Of a stretch of 64,000 nt of DNA, positions 23,515 through 32,505 are shown piece after piece. The stretch covers positions 15,252,001-15,316,000 of the forward strand of contig CM059621.1 of the NCBI GenBank assembly GCA_030435675.1, read 5' to 3'. The notes under the pieces were generated by a model. It was not told the origin of the DNA, ran no database searches, and saw only the letters and a program-made list of their open reading frames with translations. This stretch comes from Steinernema hermaphroditum (lineage: Eukaryota; Nematoda; Chromadorea; Rhabditida; Steinernematidae). How positions within the stretch are numbered: position 1 is the first letter of the stretch; each line of letters opens with the position of its first letter. Position numbers and translations under genes: made by a program.

Positions 23515-24315
23515 TCATTCTACAGCGAAGAACATTATGGCGCCCACAACCGAAGCGTACATGATGAGACATGGAACGTCGCCAACGCCCAGATCGTTGC
23601 AGCGCTCACGGCAGAAGTAGTTCTCGCCGATCTGAAAGAGTTTTTTGGAGATAATAGACTTCTCCTTTTTCTTACGTTTTTCACGCTCTCAACTTGTTCT
23701 TCGCTACATCCAATTTGCAGTCGAAAATTCTGAAACTTGACTCTGTTCCTGCTGTCAGTGAGAAGCAAGACCTACCGCAACGGCACTTCTCCACTCGTCG
23801 ACTTCGCGGAACTCGTAGACACTTTCTCCTTTGAAGGGGTACGGCGCACACCAACTGCTCCCGTTCGCAGACGTACCGGCTCCTAAACAGCATAAAATGA
23901 GATTCGTTCCAAGGGATATTCATACCATTCCATATGCACGCCATCGGCCAATTCTCGACACCTTCCTCCAGCATGAATCCCGTGGTGGTGGCATCGGTAC
24001 ACAGAGTGTCGTAATATTTACTCTCGTCTGCTGAGAATTTGTCGATGTCGAGTCGTCCGGACTCAAATTAACTACCAATTAAAATGACTTGCGACACCCA
24101 AAATTTACCTTGTATTGTTCGATGAAGTGTCTTGCCCACGTTCTGTGAGTCACAAACGTCGTCCGACTGTAGTCCGAACAGTAAACAGACTTGGTGCACT
24201 GAATCCGGACTTCATCGCTTACGGCCTTGCTGGGGACTTCTTTGGTCTTCGGTGTAACTGCGGTGATGGCGACGATAAGCATGGATAACAAGAGATGTAT
24301 GATGAAACGCGGCAT
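23515..24315 (-). CDS. Secreted/membrane-anchored Cys-rich protein (206 aa)
   Basis: Five exons (24315-24109, 24061-23926, 23882-23776, 23729-23676, 23631-23515) keep frame; introns are 43-47 nt. It begins with a clear signal peptide (RFIIHLLLSMLIVAITAV). The lumenal part has cysteines near residues 38, 44, 85, 112, 125, 158, 171, 175 and 183 (CTKSVYC, SSWCAPYPF, FCRERC). The C-terminus is a short hydrophobic segment (LIMYASVVGAIMFFA), which suits a GPI-attachment signal or a single membrane anchor. No family is recognised. Exon 2 uses an AATTTGAG acceptor because the nearer GGTAG puts a TGA in frame. It sits tandem with its minus-strand neighbours at gaps of about 320-360 bp. Confidence 0.75.
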
Positions 24316-24678
24316 TTCCAGCGCACCACACTCGAATATGACCTGCAAAAAAATAATGAAATGAGTCACGCCTCTAGACAGCCATCTAAGTCTATAAATG
24401 TTATTCGGACATCAGCAATAGACACCAATCGGTTCATAGCAGACAGTGCAAACTGAGACAGAACCCATGAAATGAGACATGTCCTGCGACACACATCAGC
24501 AAACGTAAAGTACCATTACGGAAAGAACTAAGCGATCAAGACAAAGGTGATCAACGCAGACAAATAAAGTATTTACTACTAGCAATAATTAAGCGCAAAC
24601 GGAAAGTGTTAATCAAACGACAGGGAGTTAAATTAAAGTAAACATGTTGAAATGAAATTAATCAATGTCGAGCGGGGA
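24316..24678. other. Intergenic region, no gene seen
   Basis: 363 bp between two minus-strand genes. It holds a CTCTAGACAGCCATCTAAGTCTA palindrome-like stretch at 24372 and otherwise no recognisable feature. It presumably contains the promoter of the secreted protein. Confidence 0.45.
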
Positions 24679-27438
24679 TCACTTGAATAGGTGAGGCAGA
24701 TCGCGGGTGAACTCGTCTAGCAGGCCGGGTGTCGTATATCGGATCAGCGGTTCTTCACGGTAGATTGAGTGTTCAATGTCCTAAATTTAGCAAATAGACC
24801 GAGACATAAGGCTCTTCCTACTCTCGTCACAGCCGGATACACCATTTTGCTGAAGTAGTGTGGGTCCTTCGCCCACGGCAGAGGGCTAATCGACGTGTAG
24901 GGCGGCACGGATCGTTGTCTGCTTGAAGGTGACGCTTCATAAGCGTGGTAGCCGTAGTAACTGCTCGCAGCGAACAGTTGCTTGTAGCCGTCCCTTGGAG
25001 GCTTCGATCCGATAGGGCCAAACGGACACTGTCTTGCCGTCGGAGTCATATCGGGTTCGGGGTAAGCGGAAGGGGAGAACGGTAGCGGAATGAGTTTCGG
25101 AAAATTCGGCACAGAGATGGTGGTGAACTTGCCCAGCTGGCCGAGGGTCTTTCCGTTCTGAAGAGCTGCCTTGCAGGCGCTTAGGTCGACTTGCAGCTGC
25201 CTCAGCGCCATATCACATTCGAGCATGCAGTTCTCGACTGTTTCGCAGTTCATCAGAGAAATATCTGTTTCTTCAACGCTACGACCACTGAAGAGAAGAG
25301 TCATGAAAGCTATCAGCACAAGCGAAGCCAGCAAACCTTCTCAACATTCTAGCAATGTCGCCCATCTTCTTCTCGCAATCGGATTTCACTCGAAGCAGTT
25401 TGTTGTAAAACGAGTGGTACACGTGGTTCAACGCCTGCAGTTCTGCCTCTTGAGTCTTCTTCGTCAGGCCCTCAACTATTTTCGCGGACGTTTCTCTCTC
25501 CTGAACCGATGGTTCATTTCACTGGGACCGCGGAAGCTTACGCTGTGAATCAGATCTTCGATTTTCCTAAGTACATTCGTCTTCTCCTTGCTAGTTTCGC
25601 CGAGCTTGATTTGCGTGCGTTCTCGTGACTGAAGATCGACCTTCAGGCTCTTGTTCGTATCCTGCAGCGACTGTCGGCCTCTTTTCATCGTCTTCCTGGT
25701 CGACTGGAACGCTTTCAGGACTGACTCCCTCTGACGCTCGCAGGCCTGCACCTGGTCGTAGAGCTTTCTGACTCCACTGCGCCCACCGAAATGCAGAGTA
25801 TAAACAACCCGCGAACGTGCTGGTTACCTCCTAATCTTCAGCTTTTCTGCTTTCTTCATGTTTGTCTTCATGAACTCGGCAAAGTTGCGCAGCCGACAAG
25901 CCTCCAGGTCCTCGTTGTACTTGTGGCAGTCCAGGACTCGCTTGTTACATTTGTAGGCTTTCCTGAAGAAAGCGAACATAGATAAATAGTCCAGGAAGAG
26001 CACAACATACACTACACTGCGGAGATCTCTCGCCATATCGTGGTAGAGCCGATTCTCAAGGCTCCTGAACAGCGATGGCGCTCGGAAGTCTACACAGCTG
26101 TTGGCGCCAGACTCGTTATCTGAGCGACAACATGGACAGTATGTGGATTCTTGGGACTGTGTCGACTCATCATCGTATTCGTCTTCTTCGCCGTAGAGGT
26201 CGCTCGTAAACGACGTTTCCGAGCCATGACAGCTGTCACAGGTCCAGTCCGAAAGGCGTCGTTTCATGAACTCCTCACGGGACAGGAGCCGGTATTCATC
26301 TTCTGGTGCTGGTGTTTGAGGTTCCGTCATTTCATCTTCGTTTAAGAATCGGTAGTTCACGTTCTAAATTACAACATTGTACGAAATGCTGGACATAGCG
26401 ATAACGTCAGTTTTACTTATGGATACCGGTGACACGACCGCTCGGGACATAGTATTTATCTCGCATGCGGTCTCTTGCACTGTCTGCAGACGGTCTACAA
26501 CACACCGTAGACGCTTCATGCGACACGTCTCAGCAAGACCGCTCAAAAACAGCATTTATCTGCGGTGAGATCACCTGTACCGTCTGTAGACAGAGACCGT
26601 AAACTGTCTATAAGCACAGAAACACTAGACCTACCTGTCTTTTCATGCCTCTGGCGAAAGCCACACAGTATTCATAGCACGCCTCATTGACGTGCTTCTC
26701 ACAGCACAAGTGTTCCACGCCAATCTTAGTGCCTTCCATGCCAGCTGTGACGACTTCGTTGTTGTTATTATTGTTGATCGGGTCAGGTATAGTTGACGTT
26801 GGAGGTGGCGAGGGCACTTTACATGCTGTAGGAGGTGGTGACGTTGCAGCCTTAACAGAAATGGCTATTTGAATCAACGTCCAACGTCCTTACTGAACAA
26901 CATGAGCAGCAAGGGCGGGAATTATCAGTGACAGACGACTTCGGGCTCGGATTCGACGTATTCGGAGCCGATCCGGATCGCAGTGGCTGGCGTCGCTGAT
27001 TTACGGACGCCGCAGGGGTGCACGTATGGCCATGAAGGTGGTGGTGATGGCCGATCGCCTTTTTGACCGTGGTCGCATTCAGCCCAATGCAGCACCCGGA
27101 CTTGCCGCTCTCAATGCGCTCGATCGACTCGTGCACCTTCTTGAAGATAATCGACTGCTTCTGATCCTGGAGTTCCTTCAGTTTCGGATTGCTGCGATCC
27201 TTGCAAAGCAGCAGTGCATTGTGATTCGCTTCGAGCGCTTTGTCCAGCAAGCCACGATCCTTCTGCATGTCAGCGAGTTTCTTCAGGGTGTCCACCTTCT
27301 TGACAACTTCGGAAGTTGGGCTGAAATATAGCGGCTTATCAAAGAGACGCTCTCTTTTCCATACCAAAACGCGCATGTGCAGTGATGGAGCTCTTCGGTG
27401 TTCGTCTTTTCCACAGTATTCTTCGTTATGGCCGCCAT
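24679..27438 (-). CDS. Large Cys/His-rich, single-TM, coiled-coil protein (739 aa)
   Basis: Eight exons (27438-27365, 27320-26894, 26850-26635, 26363-25828, 25776-25542, 25500-25337, 25287-24822, 24780-24679) keep frame. The N-terminal third is helical, then basic/His-rich (GHHHHLHGH) with clustered Cys (CCSCCS, CCEKHVNEACYEYC). Residues 240-345 are acidic with CDSC and CPCC pairs, which could bind a metal. Residues about 356-373 (VVYVVLFLDYLSMFAFF) are a likely membrane helix, followed by about 170 residues of Lys/Glu-rich coiled coil. The tail is Pro/Tyr-rich. No family is recognised. The 271-nt intron 26364-26634 is the longest and could instead separate two genes, but phase 0 is kept across it. 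A GATTTCAG acceptor lies just upstream of the ATG. Confidence 0.65.
26364..26634 (-). repeat. Palindrome-rich long intron (element insertion)
   Basis: This intron is about six times longer than its neighbours. It is filled with GTCTGCAGACGGTCTAC-type palindromes and ATTTATCTCGCATGCGGTCT / GCATTTATCTGCGGTGAG phrases also seen in the 21.96-22.16 kb and 27.5-27.65 kb spacers. It looks like a small dispersed element inserted in an intron. Confidence 0.5.
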
Positions 27439-27764
27439 TTTCCAAATTCTGAAATCACGGAAAGTCGATGAATTACAGCGTTGCAGTACGCGTTTCAGAG
27501 AGACTTGTGCTGTCTGTTGAATTTTCGACTGTCTACACCGCACAAGCCTCGAAATCATTCCCGTGCGAAAAGAAATTGTCTAGAGTCTCTAGCAGGCTAG
27601 ATGGACAACAATGCAGTCTACTGGAATTCTAGACTGTCTGCACCGCACATATTTCGTATTTGCGCGTTAAATGGCTAGTGCAGTCACGAGACAAATTCCA
27701 GACGACTGTTTTCGAGACGACAGACGTTTTTCGGAACGATTTGTCTCAGTTCTTGTCTCTTCTG
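27439..27764. other. Upstream region of the 739-aa gene
   Basis: Contains two related GTCTAGAGTCTCTAGCAG / ATTCTAGACTGTCTGCACCGCACA segments (27530-27660) with a shared 'GACTGTCTACACCGCACA' phrase. No gene. Confidence 0.45.
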
Positions 27765-28552
27765 CATTTTTGCACGTTCGCGGCGTGTGGTCGCGTCGTT
27801 CATAAGGCGAAATCGTGAATTTGGTGAATCATCTGTAGTCTTCGCCGTTTTTCTCCACGGTTTCGTGCGTTTCTTGGAAAAGCGCAAGCATAGCTCTCCT
27901 CCTTAGTCAATTGCGCGTTGAACGAGCGCTGATTCACCGAAATTGGAGTTTTCCTCGCGGAGGAGTAGCATTTTTTCGATCCGGCCACCAAGAATTTCCA
28001 TCTTTTTGGCCTATTTTTGTGGATTTTCACGTTGTAATCGCATCCTATCCTGTCCTGTCCGTGCCCTACTCGTCTCGCGTGGGCGTATATTCAAACTATA
28101 TTAATGTGGAAAACTAAGAATATGCCGATATAAGATATAATATAAATATAAAAATACACCGATCGATGACTGCGGAAGTTTTCGAAGAGTGGCTGGAGAA
28201 GGTCATCCCCAAACTTCTTGCGAGAAGCGAAAAAGTTTGCTTGATTCTCGACAATGCTCCGTACCACGGAAGAGTTCTTGAGAGTCCGCCCAGCACGAGG
28301 AGTAACAGGAAAGAGATAGCCGCGTTTTTGAATAAACACGGGGAGGAGGCTTTCGAAAGGTGGCCTAGGGGCATTCTGTTAGAAAAGTTGTCTATTTTCT
28401 ATGCGGTTGACTAAGGAAGAGGGCTATGCTTGCGCTTTTCCAAGAAACGCACGAAACCGTGGAGAAAAACGGCGAAGACTACAGACGATTCACCAAATTC
28501 ACGATTTCGCCTTATGAACGACGCGACCACACGCCGCGAACGTGCAAAAATG
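27765..28552. mobile_element. Inverted-repeat element with DDE transposase remnant
   Basis: Two 146-bp arms (27765-27910 and 28407-28552) are nearly perfect inverted copies, differing at only a handful of positions, and both contain TTTCTTGGAAAAGCGCAAGC on the appropriate strand. Between them lie 496 bp holding a transposase C-terminal fragment and an AT-rich block. This is either a transposon with long terminal inverted repeats or an inverted duplication of part of one. No target-site duplication is obvious at the edges. Confidence 0.7.
28166..28414 (+). pseudogene. Partial DDE (Tc1/mariner-type) transposase
   Basis: 82 codons from ATG 28166 to the TAA at 28412-28414. It reads FEEWLEKVIPKLLA, CLILDNAPYHGR, then ESPPSTRSNRKEIAAFLNKH and WPRGILLEKL. 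The LILDNAPYH motif with the following Pro and a helix ending in a conserved hydrophobic stretch is the second-Asp region of DDE_3 (IS630/Tc1/mariner) transposases. The first Asp, the DNA-binding half and the last acidic region are missing, so it is not functional. Its stop lies in the right inverted arm. Confidence 0.7.
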
Positions 28553-28790
28553 GCGTGTCAGGACCAAACGCCGAAAAGGGCACAAGATTTTTGAACTCGA
28601 CTATAATCAGCATGACGGCTGTCCAAGAATATCGTTTCGAGAGTTCAATTTCGAACAAACTCGATTCATCTATCTCCGAGCACCCAGTTTTATGCTATGT
28701 ACTTCTGTCTATGTAGGGGAATTCGTCTACATTTGCTAATTTTTTACAACAAAATTTATTATCGCAGCCACAAAACACTCATTTCTCTTC

Positions 28791-30419
28791 CTAGTTTTCC
28801 TTCTTCTCTAGCATGTCATCGAGGAGTTCCTGGACGGTCTCCACGAAGACGATCTGGATTCGGCTTTTCAGCGTCTCGTGGAGCGCTTCGACGTCTTTTT
28901 CGTTCTCCTTCGGCAGTACAAATCTCTTGAATCCTTCTCTGTAGGCCGCGTGCACTTTCAACGCGATCTTTTTCGCTTTCTTCATTGCTCCTTCTCTGTT
29001 GACGACCCCATCGGCCACGGAATCCACACGGATCCGACGCTTGTCCACTTGGGAGACGAGCGCCAGGATCGTCGCGGCTCCGACATCGGCGCCGAGCATC
29101 GAGATATGGTAGTTGGGGAAGTGGACGTGGATGCCACCCTTCATCATCTCCTTATTGACGATACCGTACTTGTCGAGATTCTGTTTCAGAAGCAGGTGGC
29201 ACTCCTTCACTGCGCTTTTCGTATCTTCTTTGGCGCTCCCAGTGACAAGAGTGGTGCTATTTCTGAAGTTCTTGCAGGTCTCGATGGCGCCAATAAGTCT
29301 CGTGAAGCCATCCGCGATGGCGAGGAAGGAGATACCGTACTCTGGGTCCGTCTTCCACTGCTTGATGGGGTAGGTCGGCTGCGCCTTTTCACCCAAAGTT
29401 TCGAGCACGAACGATTTGGTGATAGCGAACGTTTCTGGCTTCTTCTCATTGAGGTACTTGATCGCCAGCGCCCGGCAAAGGTGTCCGACGGTGGTTCCGA
29501 GTCTCCTGACGCCGGCTTCGTTTGTGTTGTCGTCGATGATGTCCTCCGCCACGTCATCCTCGATCTCGAACCGAATCTCCGATAGGGCGTATCTTTTGAC
29601 TTCCTGAGCCAGGAGTTGGTTCTTCAAGATGACAATCTTGTCGAAGTTGCTATATCCGTCGAGGTAAAGGTCGATCTTCTCGACGGGAATTTCGTCGGCA
29701 ATCCTCTTCTTGGTTTTTGTTGAGGATTCGTTCGTAGTAACGATGAAGAACACTTCGGAGAGGTCGAAGGGGATTCCGATCGAAGCGTCGACAAAGGCGC
29801 TATTCTGCTTTGGATCCAGCACCTTCCGAAGCCCCTCGAGGATCGCCTCCTCCTCCTTCTCTTCGTCGACGTCGTCCAGAAGCACCACCGGATTGCAGCA
29901 CTTCGCCGAACGAATCGCTCGCATTACAAAACCGATAGTGTTCTGCGATCCAGTGACTTCGTTGCCGTCCAGGAGTGTGTCCACGGAGATCCACTGGAAA
30001 GGGCGTCCTAGCGCTTCAGCGACCATTTCCGCTGCCGTCGATTTGCCGACGCCTTCAGGACCGTTCAGGAAGAGGAGAGGCGGCTTCACTGAAGAGTCCT
30101 TGCTGCGAGCAGTCATGAACTCGACGACTCTCTCCTTGACCACCTCCATCGCGGACATCCTCTGGTCCATGATCTGTTTCGCTTTTTCGATGTCCTCGTT
30201 CTCCTGGCAGCGGACGTTCCATGGGAGTTCCAAAATGCCTTCGTAGTCGATGTCCTGACGGGCAGTGATGGCGTCGAGGACGTTCCTCTTTTCTTCATCA
30301 CTGATCTGAAGTCCCGAAACGAGACGTTGCAGCTCGGCCACTCCATCCACGGCGGCGTTCACTTGCACGTCAGCGTTGTTGTGCTCCAAAAAATTATTCG
30401 ACAGAGCGTTGGGAGACAT
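28791..30419 (-). CDS. Lon-like AAA+ ATPase lacking the protease dyad (542 aa)
   Basis: An uninterrupted frame starts MSPNALSNN at 30419, just after a GTCCTCAG acceptor (trans-splice-like). Residues 62-70 (LELPWNVR) open the Lon AAA+ module, followed by Walker A GPEGVGKST (120-128), Walker B VVLLDDVD (178-185), VLDPKQN, PFDLSEVFFIVTTN (sensor 1, 230) and NEAGVRRL (sensor 2). The C-terminal protease fold is present (HVHFPNYH at 431, IRVDSVADG, FKRFVLPKENEKD). The catalytic Ser motif GPSAG reads GADVG (443-447), and the Lys of GGLK aligns with Ala. The Lon N-terminal substrate domain is absent. Lon degrades damaged proteins with ATP; this copy should be protease-dead but may still bind or unfold. 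It is intronless although its neighbours are intron-rich, which suggests a retrocopy. Confidence 0.9.
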   Translation of the reverse strand: MSPNALSNNFLEHNNADVQVNAAVDGVAELQRLVSGLQISDEEKRNVLDAITARQDIDYEGILELPWNVRCQENEDIEKAKQIMDQRMSAMEVVKERVVEFMTARSKDSSVKPPLLFLNGPEGVGKSTAAEMVAEALGRPFQWISVDTLLDGNEVTGSQNTIGFVMRAIRSAKCCNPVVLLDDVDEEKEEEAILEGLRKVLDPKQNSAFVDASIGIPFDLSEVFFIVTTNESSTKTKKRIADEIPVEKIDLYLDGYSNFDKIVILKNQLLAQEVKRYALSEIRFEIEDDVAEDIIDDNTNEAGVRRLGTTVGHLCRALAIKYLNEKKPETFAITKSFVLETLGEKAQPTYPIKQWKTDPEYGISFLAIADGFTRLIGAIETCKNFRNSTTLVTGSAKEDTKSAVKECHLLLKQNLDKYGIVNKEMMKGGIHVHFPNYHISMLGADVGAATILALVSQVDKRRIRVDSVADGVVNREGAMKKAKKIALKVHAAYREGFKRFVLPKENEKDVEALHETLKSRIQIVFVETVQELLDDMLEKKEN

Positions 30420-30773
30420 TGTTCTGAGGACTATTGGTTTGCTGATGAAGAAACTGCATTTATGCGTTTGATTTGTGGACATAACATCGCAAAATAGGGT
30501 CTTAGCATCGCTCGATGTCACTGAAAAGATTTCCTGAGACTGTCTACAAGACAGATGCGAAGTGGGCTAGACTAAACAGTGTGCATGTCTAGTCTGGCGA
30601 TCTGGCGGTCCTGCATCGATCAGTTTGGCTTTCGATACGGTAGCTGCACCCAACGAACGCGACGTTGATGGTTGTTCGTTTCGCCAGCTGTTCCAGTGGA
30701 TTTCCAAAGATGGATATTGGCGCGGATATGCTTATGAGCATCTTGTCTAATATCGTTCTGTGTCTAATTCAGG
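30420..30773. promoter_or_regulatory. Divergent promoter region, Lon-like / BTB
   Basis: 354 bp between the divergent starts. It contains a GGGCTAGACTAAACAGTGTGC ATGTCTAGT segment (30570-30598) whose relative is found inside the BTB gene's long intron (31180-31215). Trans-splice-like acceptors sit next to both starts. Confidence 0.5.
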
Positions 30774-32182
30774 ATGTCGAAGATCATCTGCAGAGTCTTT
30801 GGTCCTCAATACCAGTACACGTCGTTCCTGTCGGATGTCCATACTATCGACGAATTCAAATGGTAATTTTATCTGTTTTCTCTCACTTTTGCAAAATCAC
30901 TTTTAGGTACGTTAGCGGAGAAGCCTGGCCTCGTATCACATACGCTAACTCGTACTGCCCTGAGGACATCGTGCGACACCTGTCCATCCAGTGTTTTCCC
31001 GCTTGTGACGAACGAACTGTATTCTGGGAATGTTTCGCCCGTGGACATATCGACGTTTCCGGCGGCAGCCACCGCGGTACAGTCTCGAAAATGGTGCGCA
31101 ACAGTCTTTTTGTGTGTCTCTGTCTATCGCCATCAGTCTCGCACAGCAATTTACCGCGCCTGTTGCTAACGAAGAGCGGGTTAATGTGGGCTAAACGAGA
31201 CAGTGTGCATGTCTAGTTCGCGACAGAAATGAAAAGAGAAATGTTTCGACCACTCCTCGCTGGGTGAAGCTTGCAAATATGCTTTATTGAAGCATGTAGA
31301 CGGAAACAGATAGACAGAGACACGCGCAATGCTCAATTCATAGTGACATTGTGCTTTTTAGTGGCACGACTCATTCTACATGTACAAGAGAAAGAACGGA
31401 ACCAACAAGAAGGAGCACAGCGTTCCTAGTGCGGACCTTTTACTGGGTCACTTCCTGGCGCCCATATCGGAGTTGACCATTGAAGTGCACGTTGACGTAA
31501 TCAGGTCTATCACAGATCCAAAGTATGCACCTTATTCACGCCTTTCAGATCGTCACTCATTGACATTTCATCCCCAGAAAATGAGTTAATCGCGAATGCG
31601 CCGGATGCTGCTCGATTCGCAATTGAGGATGAACTCGTCTACGTCTCTAAGACTGTTAGTGCATACAAAAGTGGTTCGCGTGGCTCTATTACGAATCATT
31701 CCAGGTTCTCATGGCACATTCCCACTTCTTCAACGTCCTATTCACCGGCGACTTCCTTGAGAAAATGGCAGATTCCGAGCCGTACAGTCTGACAGGAATA
31801 CAGTTGGAAGAGTTCATGCATTTCCTGGCCATTATTCATGGTCTCAAAGAAGATATCGATCGTAGGTGCCGTCGTTGATTTGCTGTTTCTGACAAGTGTG
31901 TGTTTAGCTGATTCCGTGAAGTACCTTCTACGCCTTGGCGACATGTGGGAGTGCAGAGCGGTGATGAATCGCTGCAAGGACTATCTGCGAAGCCCGGATG
32001 CCGACATGTCCTTCGGTGATAGGATTCTTCTCGCCGACCGCCACGATTTTGATGAAATTGTGACCGACATCGTGGAGCAGATTTCACAGCAGGAACTTCG
32101 CATGTTTGTCCAGGGTGGCCACCACAAGAACTTATCTCGTTATACCAGTCAGCTACTTATCGAGCGTCATGCCTTTCACTAA
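30774..32182 (+). CDS. BTB/POZ-domain protein (318 aa)
   Basis: Six exons (30774-30862, 30907-31093, 31362-31504, 31549-31654, 31705-31861, 31908-32182) keep frame. The N-terminal 125 residues resemble a diverged MATH-type beta sandwich (FKWYVSGEAWPRITY, WHDSFYMYKRK). The BTB fold follows at about 130-260: VSKTVLMAHSHFFNVLFTGDF, LTGIQLEEFMHFLAIIHG, then SVKYLLRLGDMWECRAVM and DRILLADRHDFDEIV. In nematodes such MATH-BTB proteins are commonly CUL-3 ubiquitin-ligase substrate adaptors; that role is inferred. An AATTCAG acceptor 1 nt before the ATG suggests trans-splicing. Intron 2 (268 nt) is long and contains palindromic repeat sequence. Confidence 0.85.
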
Positions 32183-32505
32183 TTGTCGTGTTTTTACATA
32201 GTTACAAAGCTTGTAGTCAGCCCATTAGTCAACTTTATAAACATTTGTCTCTTCTTCGGTTGTTGACTTCCCTCGAAATGGATTGAGAACACTAGAAGCC
32301 GAGGATGAATAAACCACCTCCAAGATCACGAAAGCATGTCAGACTGCTGCAACCAACCAAATCAAGACCACCACACACAGATTCTCCAAAACACTTTATG
32401 CAGTATAAGGCCAAAAAAAAAAATCCACAACGACCAAAACTTGTCAAAACATCGCATATAAATAGTGTCATTTAACAAGATCATCTCAAGGCTTCTAAAA
32501 AAGGT
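32183..32505. other. Convergent 3' intergenic region
   Basis: 323 bp between the stop codons of the BTB gene (+) and the LWR-repeat gene (-). AT-rich, includes a poly-A run at 32413-32422 and an AATAAA at 32308. No gene seen. Confidence 0.5.

Noticed and set aside
30665..31216. 183-codon plus-strand frame overlapping the BTB gene start
   Set aside because: It reads through an intron and is in a different frame from the MATH/BTB exons.
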